DNA of 64,000 nt from Gluconacetobacter tumulisoli (GCF_014174155.1 NZ_JABEQM010000004.1:124001-188000); one strand, 5' to 3'; shown: positions 17,024 to 27,454, counted from the stretch's first letter. A program made the numbers and translations. Notes: generated by a model from the sequence alone, not told the origin.

Positions 17024-18235
17024 TCACGATGCGTGGCTGCGTACCGGAACCACCCGGTCGCGCGCCTTGCGCAGCAGGAATTCGCGTCCGATTTTCACCC
17101 GTGCGTCGCCGTCATAGGATACGACATCGGCGGTGGCGTAGGTTTCGGACCACCGGTCGGGGATGAACGACCCGGTCCCCACCAGATCGATCGGGGCATG
17201 GGCGTCCGCCATGGCCAGGCATTTTTCCACGCTGAAGCCGGACGAAACGATGATGCGCACCTTGGGGAACCCGGCCTCGTCCAGCGCCTCGCGCATGCGC
17301 CAGACGGCGGCAGCCGATACGCCCGTGCCCACCAGGTGGCGCAATTCGGTTTCGGAGCGATAGCGCCGGATAGTGCCGGGCGTGTTGCGCTCCAGCGCCG
17401 CGTAGGACAGCTGGGGATCCAGCCCTTCCAGGAACCGCCCCCCATGCGTGTCCAGCCGGACGCCGACCCGCCCGGCGGCGGCCAGGTCCGGAAAAGCGCG
17501 GCAGACCTCCAGCGCGTCGGTGATCTCCCGGCCGAAATAATCGACTAGGACCACCAGGTCGGCCTCGGGATAGGTCGAATAGAACATCTCGGCCGCGCGC
17601 AGGGTGGAGCCGGCATAACCGACCAGCGCGTGCGGCATGGTGCCCAGACCCCGTCCGTCGCCGAAGAACCCCGCCGTCGCGTCGTTCGCGCCGCCGATGA
17701 AGCCCACCGCGCCCTCGCGCTGCGCCGCCCGGCTGCCGACCGAGGCGGCATAGGCCATCTGTTCCTGCATTTCGAAGCCCGCGCAATGACGGGCCTCCAT
17801 CGCCATGAACCGCGCCCGCGGCAGGGCCATCGCCATCTGGTAGGCGTTGTGCGCGGCGACGCAGGGTGGTCCCAGTTTCTGCAGCAGCAGGGTTTCCAGG
17901 TCCGCAAGGGCGGCGAAGGACCCGGTGATATAGACCAGAGGTTCGCCCGCGCCGGCCCATGTGCCCTCGGGGAACATGATGTCGTACGACAGCGTGATCC
18001 GGCGTTCCCGCGCCACGCCGTCCAGCCATTCGGTCATCAGCCGGGGGGCGGAGATGACCGGACGGCGGATGAACAGGGCGTAGGTCACCTGCCGGTCGCC
18101 GAAGCGGGTCACGATGTCCCGCGTCCGGTTGAAATAGGCATCGGTCCGCGACCGGATCGTCCCGTCATCCAGGGCCTGGGTCGGCCCGAAGGCGCCTGCG
18201 GCGGGCCAGGCTCCACCGGTATCTGCTGCGGACAT
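17024..18235 (-). CDS. pncB: Nicotinate phosphoribosyltransferase
   Basis: A 403-aa enzyme making nicotinate mononucleotide from nicotinate and PRPP (Preiss-Handler NAD salvage). Typical features are the N-terminal RSRTDAYFNRTRDIV, RLDTHGGRF in the middle, and VSSGFSVEKCLAM with LVGTGSFIPD at the PRPP-binding end. It belongs to the type that covers archaeal and alphaproteobacterial enzymes and is slightly shorter than enterobacterial PncB. It is followed after 16 bp by a small conserved gene and precedes it on the same transcript. Confidence 0.9.
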   Translation of the reverse strand: MSAADTGGAWPAAGAFGPTQALDDGTIRSRTDAYFNRTRDIVTRFGDRQVTYALFIRRPVISAPRLMTEWLDGVARERRITLSYDIMFPEGTWAGAGEPLVYITGSFAALADLETLLLQKLGPPCVAAHNAYQMAMALPRARFMAMEARHCAGFEMQEQMAYAASVGSRAAQREGAVGFIGGANDATAGFFGDGRGLGTMPHALVGYAGSTLRAAEMFYSTYPEADLVVLVDYFGREITDALEVCRAFPDLAAAGRVGVRLDTHGGRFLEGLDPQLSYAALERNTPGTIRRYRSETELRHLVGTGVSAAAVWRMREALDEAGFPKVRIIVSSGFSVEKCLAMADAHAPIDLVGTGSFIPDRWSETYATADVVSYDGDARVKIGREFLLRKARDRVVPVRSHAS

Positions 18236-18256
18236 CGTTCCTCCGTGGGATTTTTC

Positions 18257-19672
18257 TTATGCGGCCTCCATGCCCTCCGTCGCCGGTGTGCCACGCAGGC
18301 GCGCCGTCAGTTCCTCGGCCAGCAGGAATGCCATCTCCAGCGACTGCTCCGCATTCAGGCGGGGATCGCAGAACGTTTCATAGCGTTCACCAAGATCGGC
18401 TTCCGTCAAGCGGTGCGCACCCCCCACGCACTCGGTGACGTTCTGTCCGGTCATCTCGACATGCACGCCGCCGGGGAACGCGCCTTCGGCCTCGAACACG
18501 TCGAAAAACCCGCGAATCTCGGACAGAATGGCCTCGAACGACCGGGTCTTGATCTTGTTGACGGTCGAAATCGTGTTGCCGTGCATGGGATCGCACAACC
18601 ACGTGACCGTGCGCCCCGAAGCCATCACCTGGCGCAGCAGCGGTGGCAGGTGCTTCTGCACGCCCTCGGCCCCCATGCGCGAGATCAGCGAGATCCGGCC
18701 GGCCTCGTCCTGCGGATTGAGGATGTCCAGCAGGCGTTCCAGATCCGCGATCGTGGTTGTCGGGCCGACCTTGATGCCGATCGGGTTGCGCACGCCACGC
18801 AGGAATTCGACATGCGCCCCGTCCGGCTGGCGGGTGCGATCGCCGATCCAGACGAAATGGGCCGAGCAGTCGTACCATTCGCCCGACGTCGAATCGATCC
18901 GGGTCAGCGCCTGCTCGTACGGCAGCAGCAGCGCCTCGTGCGAGGTGTAGAATTCGGTTTCGTCCATCTGGCGCGTCGTGGCGCCCGTCACGCCGCACGC
19001 GGCCATGAAGGCCAAGGTCTCGTCGATCCGCTCGGCCAGGACGCCGTAGCGCTTGGCCAGCGGCGAACGCTCGACAAAGCCCAGGTTCCAGCGATGGACC
19101 TGATGCAGGTTGGCATAGCCGCCGCCGGCAAAGGCGCGCAGCAGGTTCATCACCCCCGCCGACTGGAAATAGCCGGTTTCCATGCGCAGCGGGTCGGGGA
19201 TCCGTGCCGCGACGGTGAAGTCCGGGCCGTTGACGATGTCGCCCCGATAGGACGGCAGCGTGACGCCGCCGACGGTCTCGGTGTCCGACGAGCGGGGCTT
19301 GGCGTACTGGCCTGCCATGCGGCCGATCTTCACGACCGGAACCTTCGCGCCGAACGTCAGCACCACCGCCATCTGCAGCAGCACGCGGAACGTGTCGCGG
19401 ACGATGTCGGCCGTGAATTCGCCGAAGCTTTCGGCGCACGCCCCGCCCTGCAGGACGAACGCGCGGCCCTGGGCCGCCAGCGCCAGGTTGGCCTTCAGCC
19501 GCCGGGCCTCGCCCGCGAAGACCAGGGGCGGATAGCGGCGCAGCCGTTCCTCGACCGCGCGCAACGCCGCCGCGTCGGGATAATCCGGCACCTGTCGGAT
19601 GGGAAACGACCGCCAGCTCTCCGGCGTCCAGGCCTGCCGGGAAGAGCTGTCGTGTGTGTGCGTCGCACTCAT
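18257..19672 (-). CDS. Class II 3-deoxy-7-phosphoheptulonate synthase
   Basis: A 471-aa plant-type DAHP synthase, first step of the shikimate pathway (PEP plus erythrose 4-phosphate). The class II markers are [13 protein letters not shown] at the N terminus, [20 protein letters not shown], and CDPMHGNT with [16 protein letters not shown] near the end, which supply the metal and PEP ligands. Class II enzymes are about 450-475 aa, so length is right. Located 21 bp upstream of the pncB gene on the same strand. I see no trp-type attenuator in its leader. Confidence 0.95.
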   Translation of the reverse strand: MSATHTHDSSSRQAWTPESWRSFPIRQVPDYPDAAALRAVEERLRRYPPLVFAGEARRLKANLALAAQGRAFVLQGGACAESFGEFTADIVRDTFRVLLQMAVVLTFGAKVPVVKIGRMAGQYAKPRSSDTETVGGVTLPSYRGDIVNGPDFTVAARIPDPLRMETGYFQSAGVMNLLRAFAGGGYANLHQVHRWNLGFVERSPLAKRYGVLAERIDETLAFMAACGVTGATTRQMDETEFYTSHEALLLPYEQALTRIDSTSGEWYDCSAHFVWIGDRTRQPDGAHVEFLRGVRNPIGIKVGPTTTIADLERLLDILNPQDEAGRISLISRMGAEGVQKHLPPLLRQVMASGRTVTWLCDPMHGNTISTVNKIKTRSFEAILSEIRGFFDVFEAEGAFPGGVHVEMTGQNVTECVGGAHRLTEADLGERYETFCDPRLNAEQSLEMAFLLAEELTARLRGTPATEGMEAA

Positions 19673-19996
19673 GGTCGGATCCTAATTTCCTCTGGCTGTC
19701 CGGCTGCGGCGTCCTGCCCGCCGTCAGCCGCCATTGTCCCCTGGTCCGCACCCCGCCGGCCGGACCTTCATACAGGGGGCCGCCTTTATGTCGAAAAACC
19801 CTACCCGACGCAAAGGGATCGTGCGTGAACGGCCCCTGCCCGCGCCCGCCGGCCCGAAAGTGCGTTTCGCGCCTCGCATTTTCATGGGATCGCCGACATA
19901 TCTTCCACAAGGTGCATGGACGATTTGCGTCAGGACGCCTTAACGCAGGACGCCGCGCATGACATGCTGGATGCAAAGCGAACAGAAGGATTACGC
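19673..19996. other. Divergent intergenic region, doubtful small reading frame
   Basis: 324 bp between the DAHP synthase gene (minus) and a secreted-protein gene (plus). An ATG at 19788 opens a 51-codon plus-strand frame to 19943 (starts MSKNPTRRKGIVRERPLP, basic and Pro-rich); it lacks a good ribosome site and I do not call it a gene. A GCATG-A-CATGC palindrome lies at 19957-19967, between that frame and the next gene, and could be an operator. No convincing sigma-70 pair was found. Confidence 0.4.
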
Positions 19997-20377
19997 ATGA
20001 TGGCCATGCTTCGCACGGGCCTGGTGATAGCGGCCGCCGGCCTCTGCCTGGTCGGCGGCACCGCCATGGCGGCGCCGGGAGACAATTCGACCACGACCGC
20101 CCAGGCGCCTTCGTCCGGTCCCGAAGAAGGGGTCGAGGCCCGCAGCGGCGACCAGATGACGGTCAAGGGCCGCCGGAACCTGCCGCCCGGCTACCAGGAC
20201 GCGCCGTCGATGGAACTGAATCATGGCCCCGACCCCGACCATGAAGCCAACGTGCATCGCGACGCCGTCACCGGCAGCGACCTGTCGCGCTTCGGCAGCG
20301 CGTACCAGGGCAGCGGCCCCTACGGCCAGGGCCAGCTTGGCGATTCCACCGGCAACGGCTGGGTCACGCCGCGCTGA
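19997..20377 (+). CDS. Small secreted hypothetical protein
   Basis: A 126-aa protein from ATG 19997 with GAAGGA 6 bp upstream. Residues 1-25 (MMAMLRTGLVIAAAGLCLVG, then GTAMA) form a signal peptide with a clear AMA-AP cleavage site. The mature part is low-complexity, rich in Gly, Pro, Asp and Ser, ending in GSGPYGQGQLGDSTGNGWV-type sequence, and has no cysteine. Such chains are usually disordered periplasmic or surface proteins. No family recognised. Confidence 0.6.
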   Translation: MMAMLRTGLVIAAAGLCLVGGTAMAAPGDNSTTTAQAPSSGPEEGVEARSGDQMTVKGRRNLPPGYQDAPSMELNHGPDPDHEANVHRDAVTGSDLSRFGSAYQGSGPYGQGQLGDSTGNGWVTPR

Positions 20378-20403
20378 CGTCCCGACGCCGAGCCGGATGC
20401 GGC

Positions 20404-20436
20404 CGGGCGATGCCGCCCGGTCACACGGTTTTCAAT
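20404..20436 (+). terminator. Possible hairpin terminator
   Basis: GCCGGGC (20404-20410) pairs with GCCCGGT (20417-20423, last pair G-T) around a 6-nt loop, followed by ACACGGTTTT. It lies 27 bp after the secreted-protein stop, in the gap to the convergent gor gene. The T run is short and displaced, so efficiency is doubtful. Confidence 0.4.
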
Positions 20437-20446
20437 CGCGCGGGTT

Positions 20447-21847
20447 TCAGTCGGTCTGCCGTTCGGTAACGCGGGTGCGGGTGCGCATCGTGACGAATTC
20501 CTCGGCCGAGGTCGGGTGAATGCCCACGGTCCGGTCGAAATCGTGCTTGGACAGGCCGGCTGTCACCGCGATGGCCAGGCCCTGCATCATTTCCGGCGCG
20601 TCGTCGCCGATCATGTGCGCGCCCACGACCTTCTGGCTGTGCTGGTCGACCACCAGCTTCATGATCGTGCGCCGTGCCCGGCCGCTGAGCGTGTGACGCA
20701 TTGGCGTAAATCGCGCGAGATAGATGTCCACCGCGCCGTCGCGGGCGGCCTCTTCCTCCGTCAGTCCCACGGTGGCAAGAGGCGGAGAGAAGAACACGGC
20801 CTTGGGCGTCGTCCCCAGCGACCAGTCGCGGGGATGGCCCTTGCCGAACAGGCGGTCGGCCAGGCTGTGCCCCTCGGCGATCGCCACGGGGGTCAGGTTG
20901 TCGCGGTTGGTAACGTCACCGATGGCGTAGATCCCAGGCGCATCGGTCTCGCCCGTCGCATCGACGACGATCCGCCCGCCGCCGGTGGTGCGGACGCCGG
21001 TATGTTCCAGACCCAGCCCGTCGATCTTGGGCCGGCGACCGGTGGCGAAGAACACGCAATCGGCCGCGATCCGCCCGCCATCGTCCAGATGGACCACATA
21101 GCCACCCCCGGACCGGGGAGCGACCGCCGTCGGGGAGCGTCCGGCATGCTGGCGGATACCCCGGGCGTCGATGGCGTCGCGGATGCCGGCGCGCATGTCC
21201 TGGTCGAAACCGCGCAGCGGCAGGTCCTGTCGGTATACCAGGTCGACCGATGACCCCAGCCCCTGGAAGATGCCCGCGAATTCGATGCCGATATAGCCGC
21301 CACCCACGATGCACACATGCTGCGGCCGGGTTTCGAGGTGAAATGCCTGGTCCGAGGAAATCGCATATCCGATTCCCTCGATCTCCGGCAGGTCGGGGGT
21401 CGAACCGGTGGCGATCACGATCCGTTCGGCCGTCACGCGGCGGACCGGGGCCTCGGGATCCAGCGGCCCCGGCCCGATCAGCAGGGTGTGCGGATCCTCG
21501 AACCGTGCGGCGCCGGTGAACAGGGTCACGTCCGTCTTTTCCAGCATCGAGACATAGATGCCGTTCAGCCGTGCGATCTCGCGATCCTTGGCGGCGATCA
21601 GGGCCGCCCAGTCGTGATGACCCCGCGCCGTATCCCAACCGAACCCGTGGCTGTCCTCGGCCAGATCGCCGTACTCGCTGGCCTGGACCATCAGCTTCTT
21701 GGGGACGCAGCCCAGGTTGACGCAGGTTCCGCCCCAGTGCCGGCTTTCGGCAACCGCCACCCGCGCGCCGTGCCCGGCGGCGATCCGCGCGCAGCGCACG
21801 CCACCGGAACCCGCCCCGATTACGAACAGGTCGAAATCATACGCCAT
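20447..21847 (-). CDS. gor: Glutathione-disulfide reductase
   Basis: A 466-aa FAD flavoprotein that regenerates glutathione with NADPH. The FAD loop GAGSGG (about 11-16) is followed by the redox-active disulfide GGTCVNLGCVPKK (Cys42, Cys47). The NADPH-binding GGGYIGIEFA comes next and the C-terminal VGIHPTSAEEF carries the catalytic His-Glu pair. All key residues are present and length is normal. It lies 26 bp downstream of the ferredoxin-NADP reductase gene on the same strand, so an NADPH/redox-stress operon is likely. Confidence 0.95.
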   Translation of the reverse strand: MAYDFDLFVIGAGSGGVRCARIAAGHGARVAVAESRHWGGTCVNLGCVPKKLMVQASEYGDLAEDSHGFGWDTARGHHDWAALIAAKDREIARLNGIYVSMLEKTDVTLFTGAARFEDPHTLLIGPGPLDPEAPVRRVTAERIVIATGSTPDLPEIEGIGYAISSDQAFHLETRPQHVCIVGGGYIGIEFAGIFQGLGSSVDLVYRQDLPLRGFDQDMRAGIRDAIDARGIRQHAGRSPTAVAPRSGGGYVVHLDDGGRIAADCVFFATGRRPKIDGLGLEHTGVRTTGGGRIVVDATGETDAPGIYAIGDVTNRDNLTPVAIAEGHSLADRLFGKGHPRDWSLGTTPKAVFFSPPLATVGLTEEEAARDGAVDIYLARFTPMRHTLSGRARRTIMKLVVDQHSQKVVGAHMIGDDAPEMMQGLAIAVTAGLSKHDFDRTVGIHPTSAEEFVTMRTRTRVTERQTD

Positions 21848-21873
21848 CAGGCCATCCCCATCCGCACGGGCTA

Positions 21874-22752
21874 TCAGCGTTCGGCGAACGCCTTTTCGAC
21901 GACATAGGCGCCGGGGTTGGAATTGTTGCCCTCGTCGAAGCCACGGGCAACCAGCATCGCCTCGGTATCCGCCAGCATCTCGGGCGAGCCGCAGATCATG
22001 ACGCGGTCATGCTCCGGATCCAGTTCCGGGATCTCCAGGTCGGCGAAGATCTTGCCGGATTCGATCAGCTTGGTGATCCGGTCGGTGACGGCGAACGGCT
22101 CGCGCGTCACGGCGGGGTAGTACAACAGCTTGCCCGACACGTCCTCGCCCAGGAATTCGTGCTGCGGCAGTTCGTGGCGGATATGGTTGGCATACGCCAG
22201 TTCGCCGGAAATGCGCACCGTATGGCTCAGGATCACGCGGTCGAAACGCTCGTACACCGCCGGGTCCTTGATCAGGCTCATGAACGGGGCGAGGCCGGTG
22301 CCGGTGGACAGGAAATACAGGTTCCGGCCCGGGCGCAGATTGTCCAGCAGCAGCGTGCCGGTCGGCTTGCGCCCGATCAGGACCTTGTCGCCGGGCTTGA
22401 CGTGGCGCAGGCGCGACGTCAGCGGGCCGTCGGGAACCGCGATGGACAGGAATTCCATCTGGTCCTCGTAATTGGCGCTGGCAATGCTGTAGGCGCGCAG
22501 CAGGGGCTTGCCCTCGACCTCGATGCCGATCATCGCGAACTGGCCGTTCTCGAACCGCAGGCCGGCGTCGCGGGTGGTCGTGAACGTGAACAGCCGGTCC
22601 GTCCAGTGATGGACGGTCAGCACCGTTTCGGCGTTCAGATGGCCGTAGGTCTTGGTCGGCGCGGCAAGATGATACACGCCGGCCTCGCCCGCGACGGGCT
22701 CCAGACCGCTGGGGACGGTCTCGGTGGCTGGCATGGTCAACGTATCGGACAT
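21874..22752 (-). CDS. fpr: Ferredoxin/flavodoxin-NADP+ reductase
   Basis: A 292-aa FAD enzyme exchanging electrons between NADPH and ferredoxin or flavodoxin. RAYSIASANYED (around residue 93) is the FAD-binding RxYS motif, STGTGLAPFMS is the NADP-binding segment, MICGSPEM precedes the nicotinamide pocket, and the chain ends VEKAFAER like bacterial subclass-IA/B FNRs. About 30 additional residues precede the domain. First gene of a probable two-gene unit with gor; 241 bp separate it from the divergent helicase gene. Confidence 0.93.
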   Translation of the reverse strand: MSDTLTMPATETVPSGLEPVAGEAGVYHLAAPTKTYGHLNAETVLTVHHWTDRLFTFTTTRDAGLRFENGQFAMIGIEVEGKPLLRAYSIASANYEDQMEFLSIAVPDGPLTSRLRHVKPGDKVLIGRKPTGTLLLDNLRPGRNLYFLSTGTGLAPFMSLIKDPAVYERFDRVILSHTVRISGELAYANHIRHELPQHEFLGEDVSGKLLYYPAVTREPFAVTDRITKLIESGKIFADLEIPELDPEHDRVMICGSPEMLADTEAMLVARGFDEGNNSNPGAYVVEKAFAER

Positions 22753-22993
22753 GACGTCGCATTCTCCCGGCAGGTCAGGGATTCACAGAAGGCCACGACC
22801 CGTGGCGGACGCCCCGTTCGTGCAAGAGGGAGAGATGTTTAAGCGCCCCAAGCCGCCGATGCCAGCACAAATCCGTCATCCGGGGGTTGAGCGCGGGACA
22901 GGTCATATCGTCGCCCGTGCCCGCCGGCCTGGCCGCCGGCGGCGCGCGCACGCGATGATTGTTCCCGCGCGCAGGATGGCGCACATACCACAT

Positions 22994-25345
22994 ATGACAT
23001 CCGATTCACCCGCCCGTACTGCCGTCGACGCCGCCATCGCGGCGACCGGCCTGACCGTCGAGACCCGCGAACTGCCGAAGCTGGAGCGCACGGTCGCCCG
23101 CGCCCTGTCGCCGGGACAGGACCATGTGGACGAGGCGACGTTCCGCGCGGCCTTGTGCGCCATCCGGCGCAAGCCGTGGGGATCGCGCCTTATGGACCTG
23201 ACGCGCCGCAAGGGCCAGGTCTGGGTTACCCGTGCGGATACCGAGGCCGCGGCCGCCACCGTCGACGACCCCCAGCCCGACGACGACCGCCTGCTGCGCG
23301 CCCTGGCCCCGGTCATCCATGCCCGCCTGCGCGCCACTGCCGCGACCCCCGACGCGGTGCTGGAGACGATCCGCGCCGACCTGTTCGACGGCACCGGCCG
23401 CGTCCTGTCCCCCGCCGGGACCGAGGACCTGTCCCGTGCCATCGCCGTCGCCTTCGACCTGGCGCCGGAGGGAGGATTCGTCGAATCCGTCCGGCGGACG
23501 GCCGATGTCCGCAAGCAGGAACAGGACAGCATCGAGCAGGCGGCCCGCACCCGCCGTCGCGAGGAAGTCCGCCGCCTGCGCGAATGGGAAGCAAGCCTGG
23601 TCCCCTTCGCCGAGGTGCCGCGCCTGCTGCATTGCTCGCAGAACGAGGCGCTGCGCTGGATCGCGGAAAACCGCCTGCCGGTCGCCCGGCGCGTGCCGCA
23701 GAAGAACGGCACCGAACGCTGGGAATTCGACCCGCGCGAACTGATCGCGCTGCGGACGCAGCTGCCGCACTGGCGGGGAGACGGCCAGGCCCCGGGCGCG
23801 CCCCTGGTCCCGGACGCGGGCACCCGCAAGGTCGGCAATGCCGTCATCGCCCGCGTGGCCGCGCTGGATCGCTATGCCGCGCATTTCAAGACCGCCCGGG
23901 CGCTGAAGCGGCGGATCACCCTGGTTACCGGTCCGACCAACAGCGGCAAGTCCCATACCGCGCTGGACGCCCTGGCCCGCGCCGAGAGCGGCATGGCGCT
24001 GGCCCCGCTGCGCCTGCTGGCCCATGAATTCCGCGAGGCGCTGACCGCGCGCGGCGTCCCGACATCGCTTGCCACCGGCGAGGAACGGATCGACATCCCC
24101 GGCAGCCGGCACCTGGCCGCGACGGTGGAGATGTGCCCCCTGCACAACCCGGTCGACGTCGCCGTCATCGACGAGGCCCAGATGCTGACCGACCCCGACC
24201 GGGGTGCGGCCTGGACCGCCGCCATCATGGGCGCGCCGGCGCGGCACCTGTTCGTGCTGGGTGCGCCGGATTGCATTCCCATGGTCCGCCGGATCGCCGA
24301 ACTGTGCGGCGACCCGCTGGACGAGGTCCATCTGGAACGCAAGGGGCCGCTGGTGACCGCCCCCGACCCGGTGCGGCTGCAGGACCTGCGCCCGCACGAT
24401 GCGCTGATCGCCTTTTCCCGGCGCGAGGTGCTGGACCTGCGCGCGGCCCTGCTGGCGCGCGGGCGCCGCGTGGCCGTGGTCTATGGCGCGTTGAGCCCCG
24501 AGGTCCGACGCGCCGAGGCTCAGCGCTTCAACAGCGGCGCGGCCGATATCCTGATCGCGACCGACGCGATCGGCATGGGCCTGAACCTGACGATCCGCCG
24601 GGTCATCTTCACCGCCCTGCGCAAGTTCGACGGCACGCAGACGCGCGACCTGAACGCGCAGGAGGTCAAGCAGATCGGAGGCCGCGCCGGACGCTACGGC
24701 AAGCATGAACAGGGGATCGTCGCCGTGCTGGCCGGCGCGGGCAGTTCGTCCTTCGTCCGCACGATGCTGGCCGCACCGCCGGCCGAGCTGACCGACCTGC
24801 GCCCGCAGGTGCAGCCGGACGCCGACATCATCCAGGCGGTCGCCGCCGAAATCGGGTCCGAAAGCCTGTTCGGCGTCCTGGCCCGTATCCGCCGCGCGGT
24901 CCTGCGCCGCGACGACCCGAACTATCGCCTGGCCAACATGGAACAGGCCTTCGCCATCGCGACGGCGCTGGAAGGCGTGACGGGCCTGAGCCTTGCGCAG
25001 CGCTGGGTTTATGCGATGTGTCCCGTGGACGACCGCGACAACGGCATCCAGCGCCTGGTCCATTGGGCGGCCGACCATGCCGCCGGGCGGCCTGTCGTCC
25101 CGCCGGGGCCGGGCCGCCTGCCCCCGGCCGACCGGGCGGAACGCGTGGAACTGGAACGCGCCGAGAAGCGCCACAAGCGGCTGGTGGCCTGGCGGTGGCT
25201 GTCCCTGCGCTTCCCCGACACCTATCTGGCGCGCGAGGACGCCGAGGACGCGACCGCGCGGCTGAACGACTGGATCGAGGACGTCCTGCGCCAGCAGAGC
25301 AGCCGCGCCCGCGAAAACCCCCGCGCCGCCCGCGCGCGATCCTGA
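22994..25345 (+). CDS. SUV3-like superfamily 2 RNA helicase
   Basis: A 783-aa helicase if begun at ATG 22994; in-frame ATGs at 22955 and 22976 are alternatives and none has a strong ribosome site. Walker A GPTNSGKSH starts at residue 313, motif II DEAQ at 393, then TDAIGMGLNL (motif V) and KQIGGRAGRYG (motif VI), followed by a SUV3-type C-terminal domain. This is the family of mitochondrial SUV3, the ATPase of the mitochondrial RNA degradosome. About 300 residues precede the motor: an all-helical, Arg-rich part and a MerR-like segment (LLHCSQNEALRWIAENRLPV). It ends 4 bp from the convergent serS stop. RNA turnover is the likely role. Confidence 0.85.
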   Translation: MTSDSPARTAVDAAIAATGLTVETRELPKLERTVARALSPGQDHVDEATFRAALCAIRRKPWGSRLMDLTRRKGQVWVTRADTEAAAATVDDPQPDDDRLLRALAPVIHARLRATAATPDAVLETIRADLFDGTGRVLSPAGTEDLSRAIAVAFDLAPEGGFVESVRRTADVRKQEQDSIEQAARTRRREEVRRLREWEASLVPFAEVPRLLHCSQNEALRWIAENRLPVARRVPQKNGTERWEFDPRELIALRTQLPHWRGDGQAPGAPLVPDAGTRKVGNAVIARVAALDRYAAHFKTARALKRRITLVTGPTNSGKSHTALDALARAESGMALAPLRLLAHEFREALTARGVPTSLATGEERIDIPGSRHLAATVEMCPLHNPVDVAVIDEAQMLTDPDRGAAWTAAIMGAPARHLFVLGAPDCIPMVRRIAELCGDPLDEVHLERKGPLVTAPDPVRLQDLRPHDALIAFSRREVLDLRAALLARGRRVAVVYGALSPEVRRAEAQRFNSGAADILIATDAIGMGLNLTIRRVIFTALRKFDGTQTRDLNAQEVKQIGGRAGRYGKHEQGIVAVLAGAGSSSFVRTMLAAPPAELTDLRPQVQPDADIIQAVAAEIGSESLFGVLARIRRAVLRRDDPNYRLANMEQAFAIATALEGVTGLSLAQRWVYAMCPVDDRDNGIQRLVHWAADHAAGRPVVPPGPGRLPPADRAERVELERAEKRHKRLVAWRWLSLRFPDTYLAREDAEDATARLNDWIEDVLRQQSSRARENPRAARARS

Positions 25346-25349
25346 GCCC

Positions 25350-26624
25350 CTACGCGGCGCGAACGACGTCCAGCCCGCCCATGTAGGGGCGCAGGGCCTG
25401 CGGGATGGTGATGCTGCCGTCTGCGTTCTGGTAGTTTTCCATCACCGCGATCAGGGTCCGGCCGACGGCCAGGCCCGACCCGTTCAGCGTATGGGCGAAC
25501 ACCGGCGCCCCGCCGTCGGCCGGGCGGACGCGCGCGTTCATCCGCCGCGCCTGGAAATCGCGGGTGGTGGAGCAGGAGGAGATTTCGCGCCATGCCTGCT
25601 GGCCCGGCAGCCAGGCTTCGAGGTCGAAGGTCTTCGCCGCCCCGAACCCAGTGTCGCCGGCGCACAGCAGCATCCGGCGGTACGGGATGTCCAGCCGTTC
25701 CAGCACCGTTTCGGCGCAGCGCGTCATCCGCTCGTGCTCGGCGTCGCTGTCCTCGGCGGTGGTGATCGACACCATCTCCACCTTCTGGAACTGATGCTGG
25801 CGCAACATGCCGCGCGTGTCGCGCCCGGCCGCCCCGGCCTCGCTGCGGAAGCAGGAGGACAGCGCGACCAGCCGCCGCGGCAGGCTGGCGGCCGGCAGGA
25901 TGTCGCCGGACACGCTGGCCGTCAGCGGCACCTCGGCCGTGGGGATCAGCCACCGCCCGTCCTCGGTCCGGAAGGACTGGTCGGCGAACTTCGGCAGCTT
26001 GTCGGTGCCGAACATCGCCGCCTCGTTCACCAGGACCGGCACCACCGTCTCGGTGTAGCCGTTTTCCTGCGTGTGCAGGTCCAGCATGAACTGGCCCAGC
26101 GCGCGTTCCATGCGCGCCAGCGCGCCGCGCAGCACGACGAACCGCGCGCCCGACAGCTTGGACGCGGTGTCGAAATCCATCAGGCCCAGCGCCTCGCCCA
26201 GCGCATAATGCTCGCGGGGTTCGAAGGCGAAATACCGGCGCTGGCCGACCTGGTGCACGACCATATTGCCGGCCTCGTCCGCGCCGTCCGGCACCGATGC
26301 GTCCAGCCGGTTCGGCAGCACGACCAGGATGTCGCGGATTTCGGCCTCAAGCTCGCGGGACTGGATTTCCAGCCCTTCCATCTCGTCGCGCAGGCGCGCG
26401 CCCTCGGCCTCCAGTTCGCTGGTGTCGTCACCGGCGCGGCGCAGGGTGGCGATTTCGCGGGACAGGGATTTGCGACGGGCCTGCTTTTCCTGCAACGCGG
26501 TCACGGCGAAGCGCCGTTCCTCGTCCAGGCGGACCACCCGATCGGCCACCGCTTCCTCGCCCCGACGGGCCAGCGCCGCGTCGAAGGCGGCAGGATCGGC
26601 GCGCAGGGCGCGAAGGTCGTGCAT
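25350..26624 (-). CDS. serS: Seryl-tRNA synthetase
   Basis: A 424-aa class II synthetase. Residues about 25-105 form the antiparallel coiled-coil arm that recognises the long variable loop of tRNA-Ser. Motif 2 lies around [20 protein letters not shown] and motif 3 in the terminal [18 protein letters not shown]. Length is typical. Its ATG shares one base with the tatC stop (TGATG), so it closes the dgt-argS-SPOR-scpAB-tatBC-serS gene series, an arrangement usual in alphaproteobacteria. Confidence 0.97.
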   Translation of the reverse strand: MHDLRALRADPAAFDAALARRGEEAVADRVVRLDEERRFAVTALQEKQARRKSLSREIATLRRAGDDTSELEAEGARLRDEMEGLEIQSRELEAEIRDILVVLPNRLDASVPDGADEAGNMVVHQVGQRRYFAFEPREHYALGEALGLMDFDTASKLSGARFVVLRGALARMERALGQFMLDLHTQENGYTETVVPVLVNEAAMFGTDKLPKFADQSFRTEDGRWLIPTAEVPLTASVSGDILPAASLPRRLVALSSCFRSEAGAAGRDTRGMLRQHQFQKVEMVSITTAEDSDAEHERMTRCAETVLERLDIPYRRMLLCAGDTGFGAAKTFDLEAWLPGQQAWREISSCSTTRDFQARRMNARVRPADGGAPVFAHTLNGSGLAVGRTLIAVMENYQNADGSITIPQALRPYMGGLDVVRAA

Positions 26625-27442
26625 CAGTTTTGCTCCGCTTCATCATCGTCCGGCCGCCGGGGTTCGACCAGGCGGGCGCAGAAAATGGAAATTTCGTACA
26701 GGCCGATCAGCGGCACCGCCAGGCCGGTCTGGGTGATCACGTCCGGCGGCGTCAGGATCGCGGCGGCGACGAACGCGCCGACATAGGCATAGCGCCGCAC
26801 CCGCTTCAGCGAGGCCGACGTCACGATCCCCACCTTCGCCAGCAGGGTCAGCACGACCGGCAGTTCGAACGCGACGCCGAACGCCATGATCAGCTTCATC
26901 ACCAGCGCCAGATATTCCGACACCTTGGCCTGAAGCTGGATCTGCAGGCCGTCCTGCCCGTCGGCGGTCTGGAACGACAGGAAGAATTTCCAGGCGAAGG
27001 GGAAGACGAAATAATAGGCCAGCGCCGCCCCCAGGACGAACATCACCGGCGTCGCGACCAGGAAGGGCAGGAAGGCGCGCTTTTCGCTGCGATACAGGCC
27101 GGGGGCGACGAACATCCACGCCTGCACCGCCACCATCGGGAAGGACAGGAAGGCCGCGCCGAAGACCGCGACCTTGATATAGGTGAAGAACGCCTCGTAC
27201 AGCGCGGTATAGATCAGATGCGGCTGTTCGCCCTGCTGGCGCATCAGGTCACCCAGCGGACGGGCCAGGAACAGGTAGATCCGCGCCGAAAAATGGTAGC
27301 ACAGCAGGAAGCACAGGGCGAACGTGACCGTCGACCACAGCAGGCGGCGGCGCAGCTCGACCAGATGTTCCAGCAGGGGCATCGGCTGGTCGTTGATCGG
27401 ATCGTCGTTCAGAACCGTGTCTCCGGGCTTGCGTTGGTCCAT
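26624..27442 (-). CDS. tatC: Sec-independent protein translocase TatC
   Basis: A 272-aa inner-membrane protein with six helices, the core receptor that, with TatB, binds the twin-arginine signals of folded substrates. The N-terminal [14 protein letters not shown] is the strongly conserved first segment, and the loop with the helix-3 region ([20 protein letters not shown]) carries the characteristic F-x-x-P of TatC. It starts 12 bp after tatB and its stop overlaps serS by one base. Likely clients in this window are the exported cupin and the Rossmann reductase at 3.1-4.4 kb. Confidence 0.97.
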   Translation of the reverse strand: MDQRKPGDTVLNDDPINDQPMPLLEHLVELRRRLLWSTVTFALCFLLCYHFSARIYLFLARPLGDLMRQQGEQPHLIYTALYEAFFTYIKVAVFGAAFLSFPMVAVQAWMFVAPGLYRSEKRAFLPFLVATPVMFVLGAALAYYFVFPFAWKFFLSFQTADGQDGLQIQLQAKVSEYLALVMKLIMAFGVAFELPVVLTLLAKVGIVTSASLKRVRRYAYVGAFVAAAILTPPDVITQTGLAVPLIGLYEISIFCARLVEPRRPDDDEAEQN

Positions 27443-27454
27443 CGCGTTCGGGCC

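Noticed and set aside
19673-19790. Tryptophan- or aromatic-type attenuator upstream of the DAHP synthase gene
   Set aside because: No leader peptide with consecutive aromatic codons and no hairpin with a T run were found.
17630-19828. Long plus-strand open frame opposite pncB and the DAHP synthase gene
   Set aside because: Shadow of two clear minus-strand genes; composition typical of antisense frames in GC-rich DNA.
19788-19943. 51-codon reading frame upstream of the secreted protein
   Set aside because: No ribosome site and no recognisable features; its end abuts the next region by chance.
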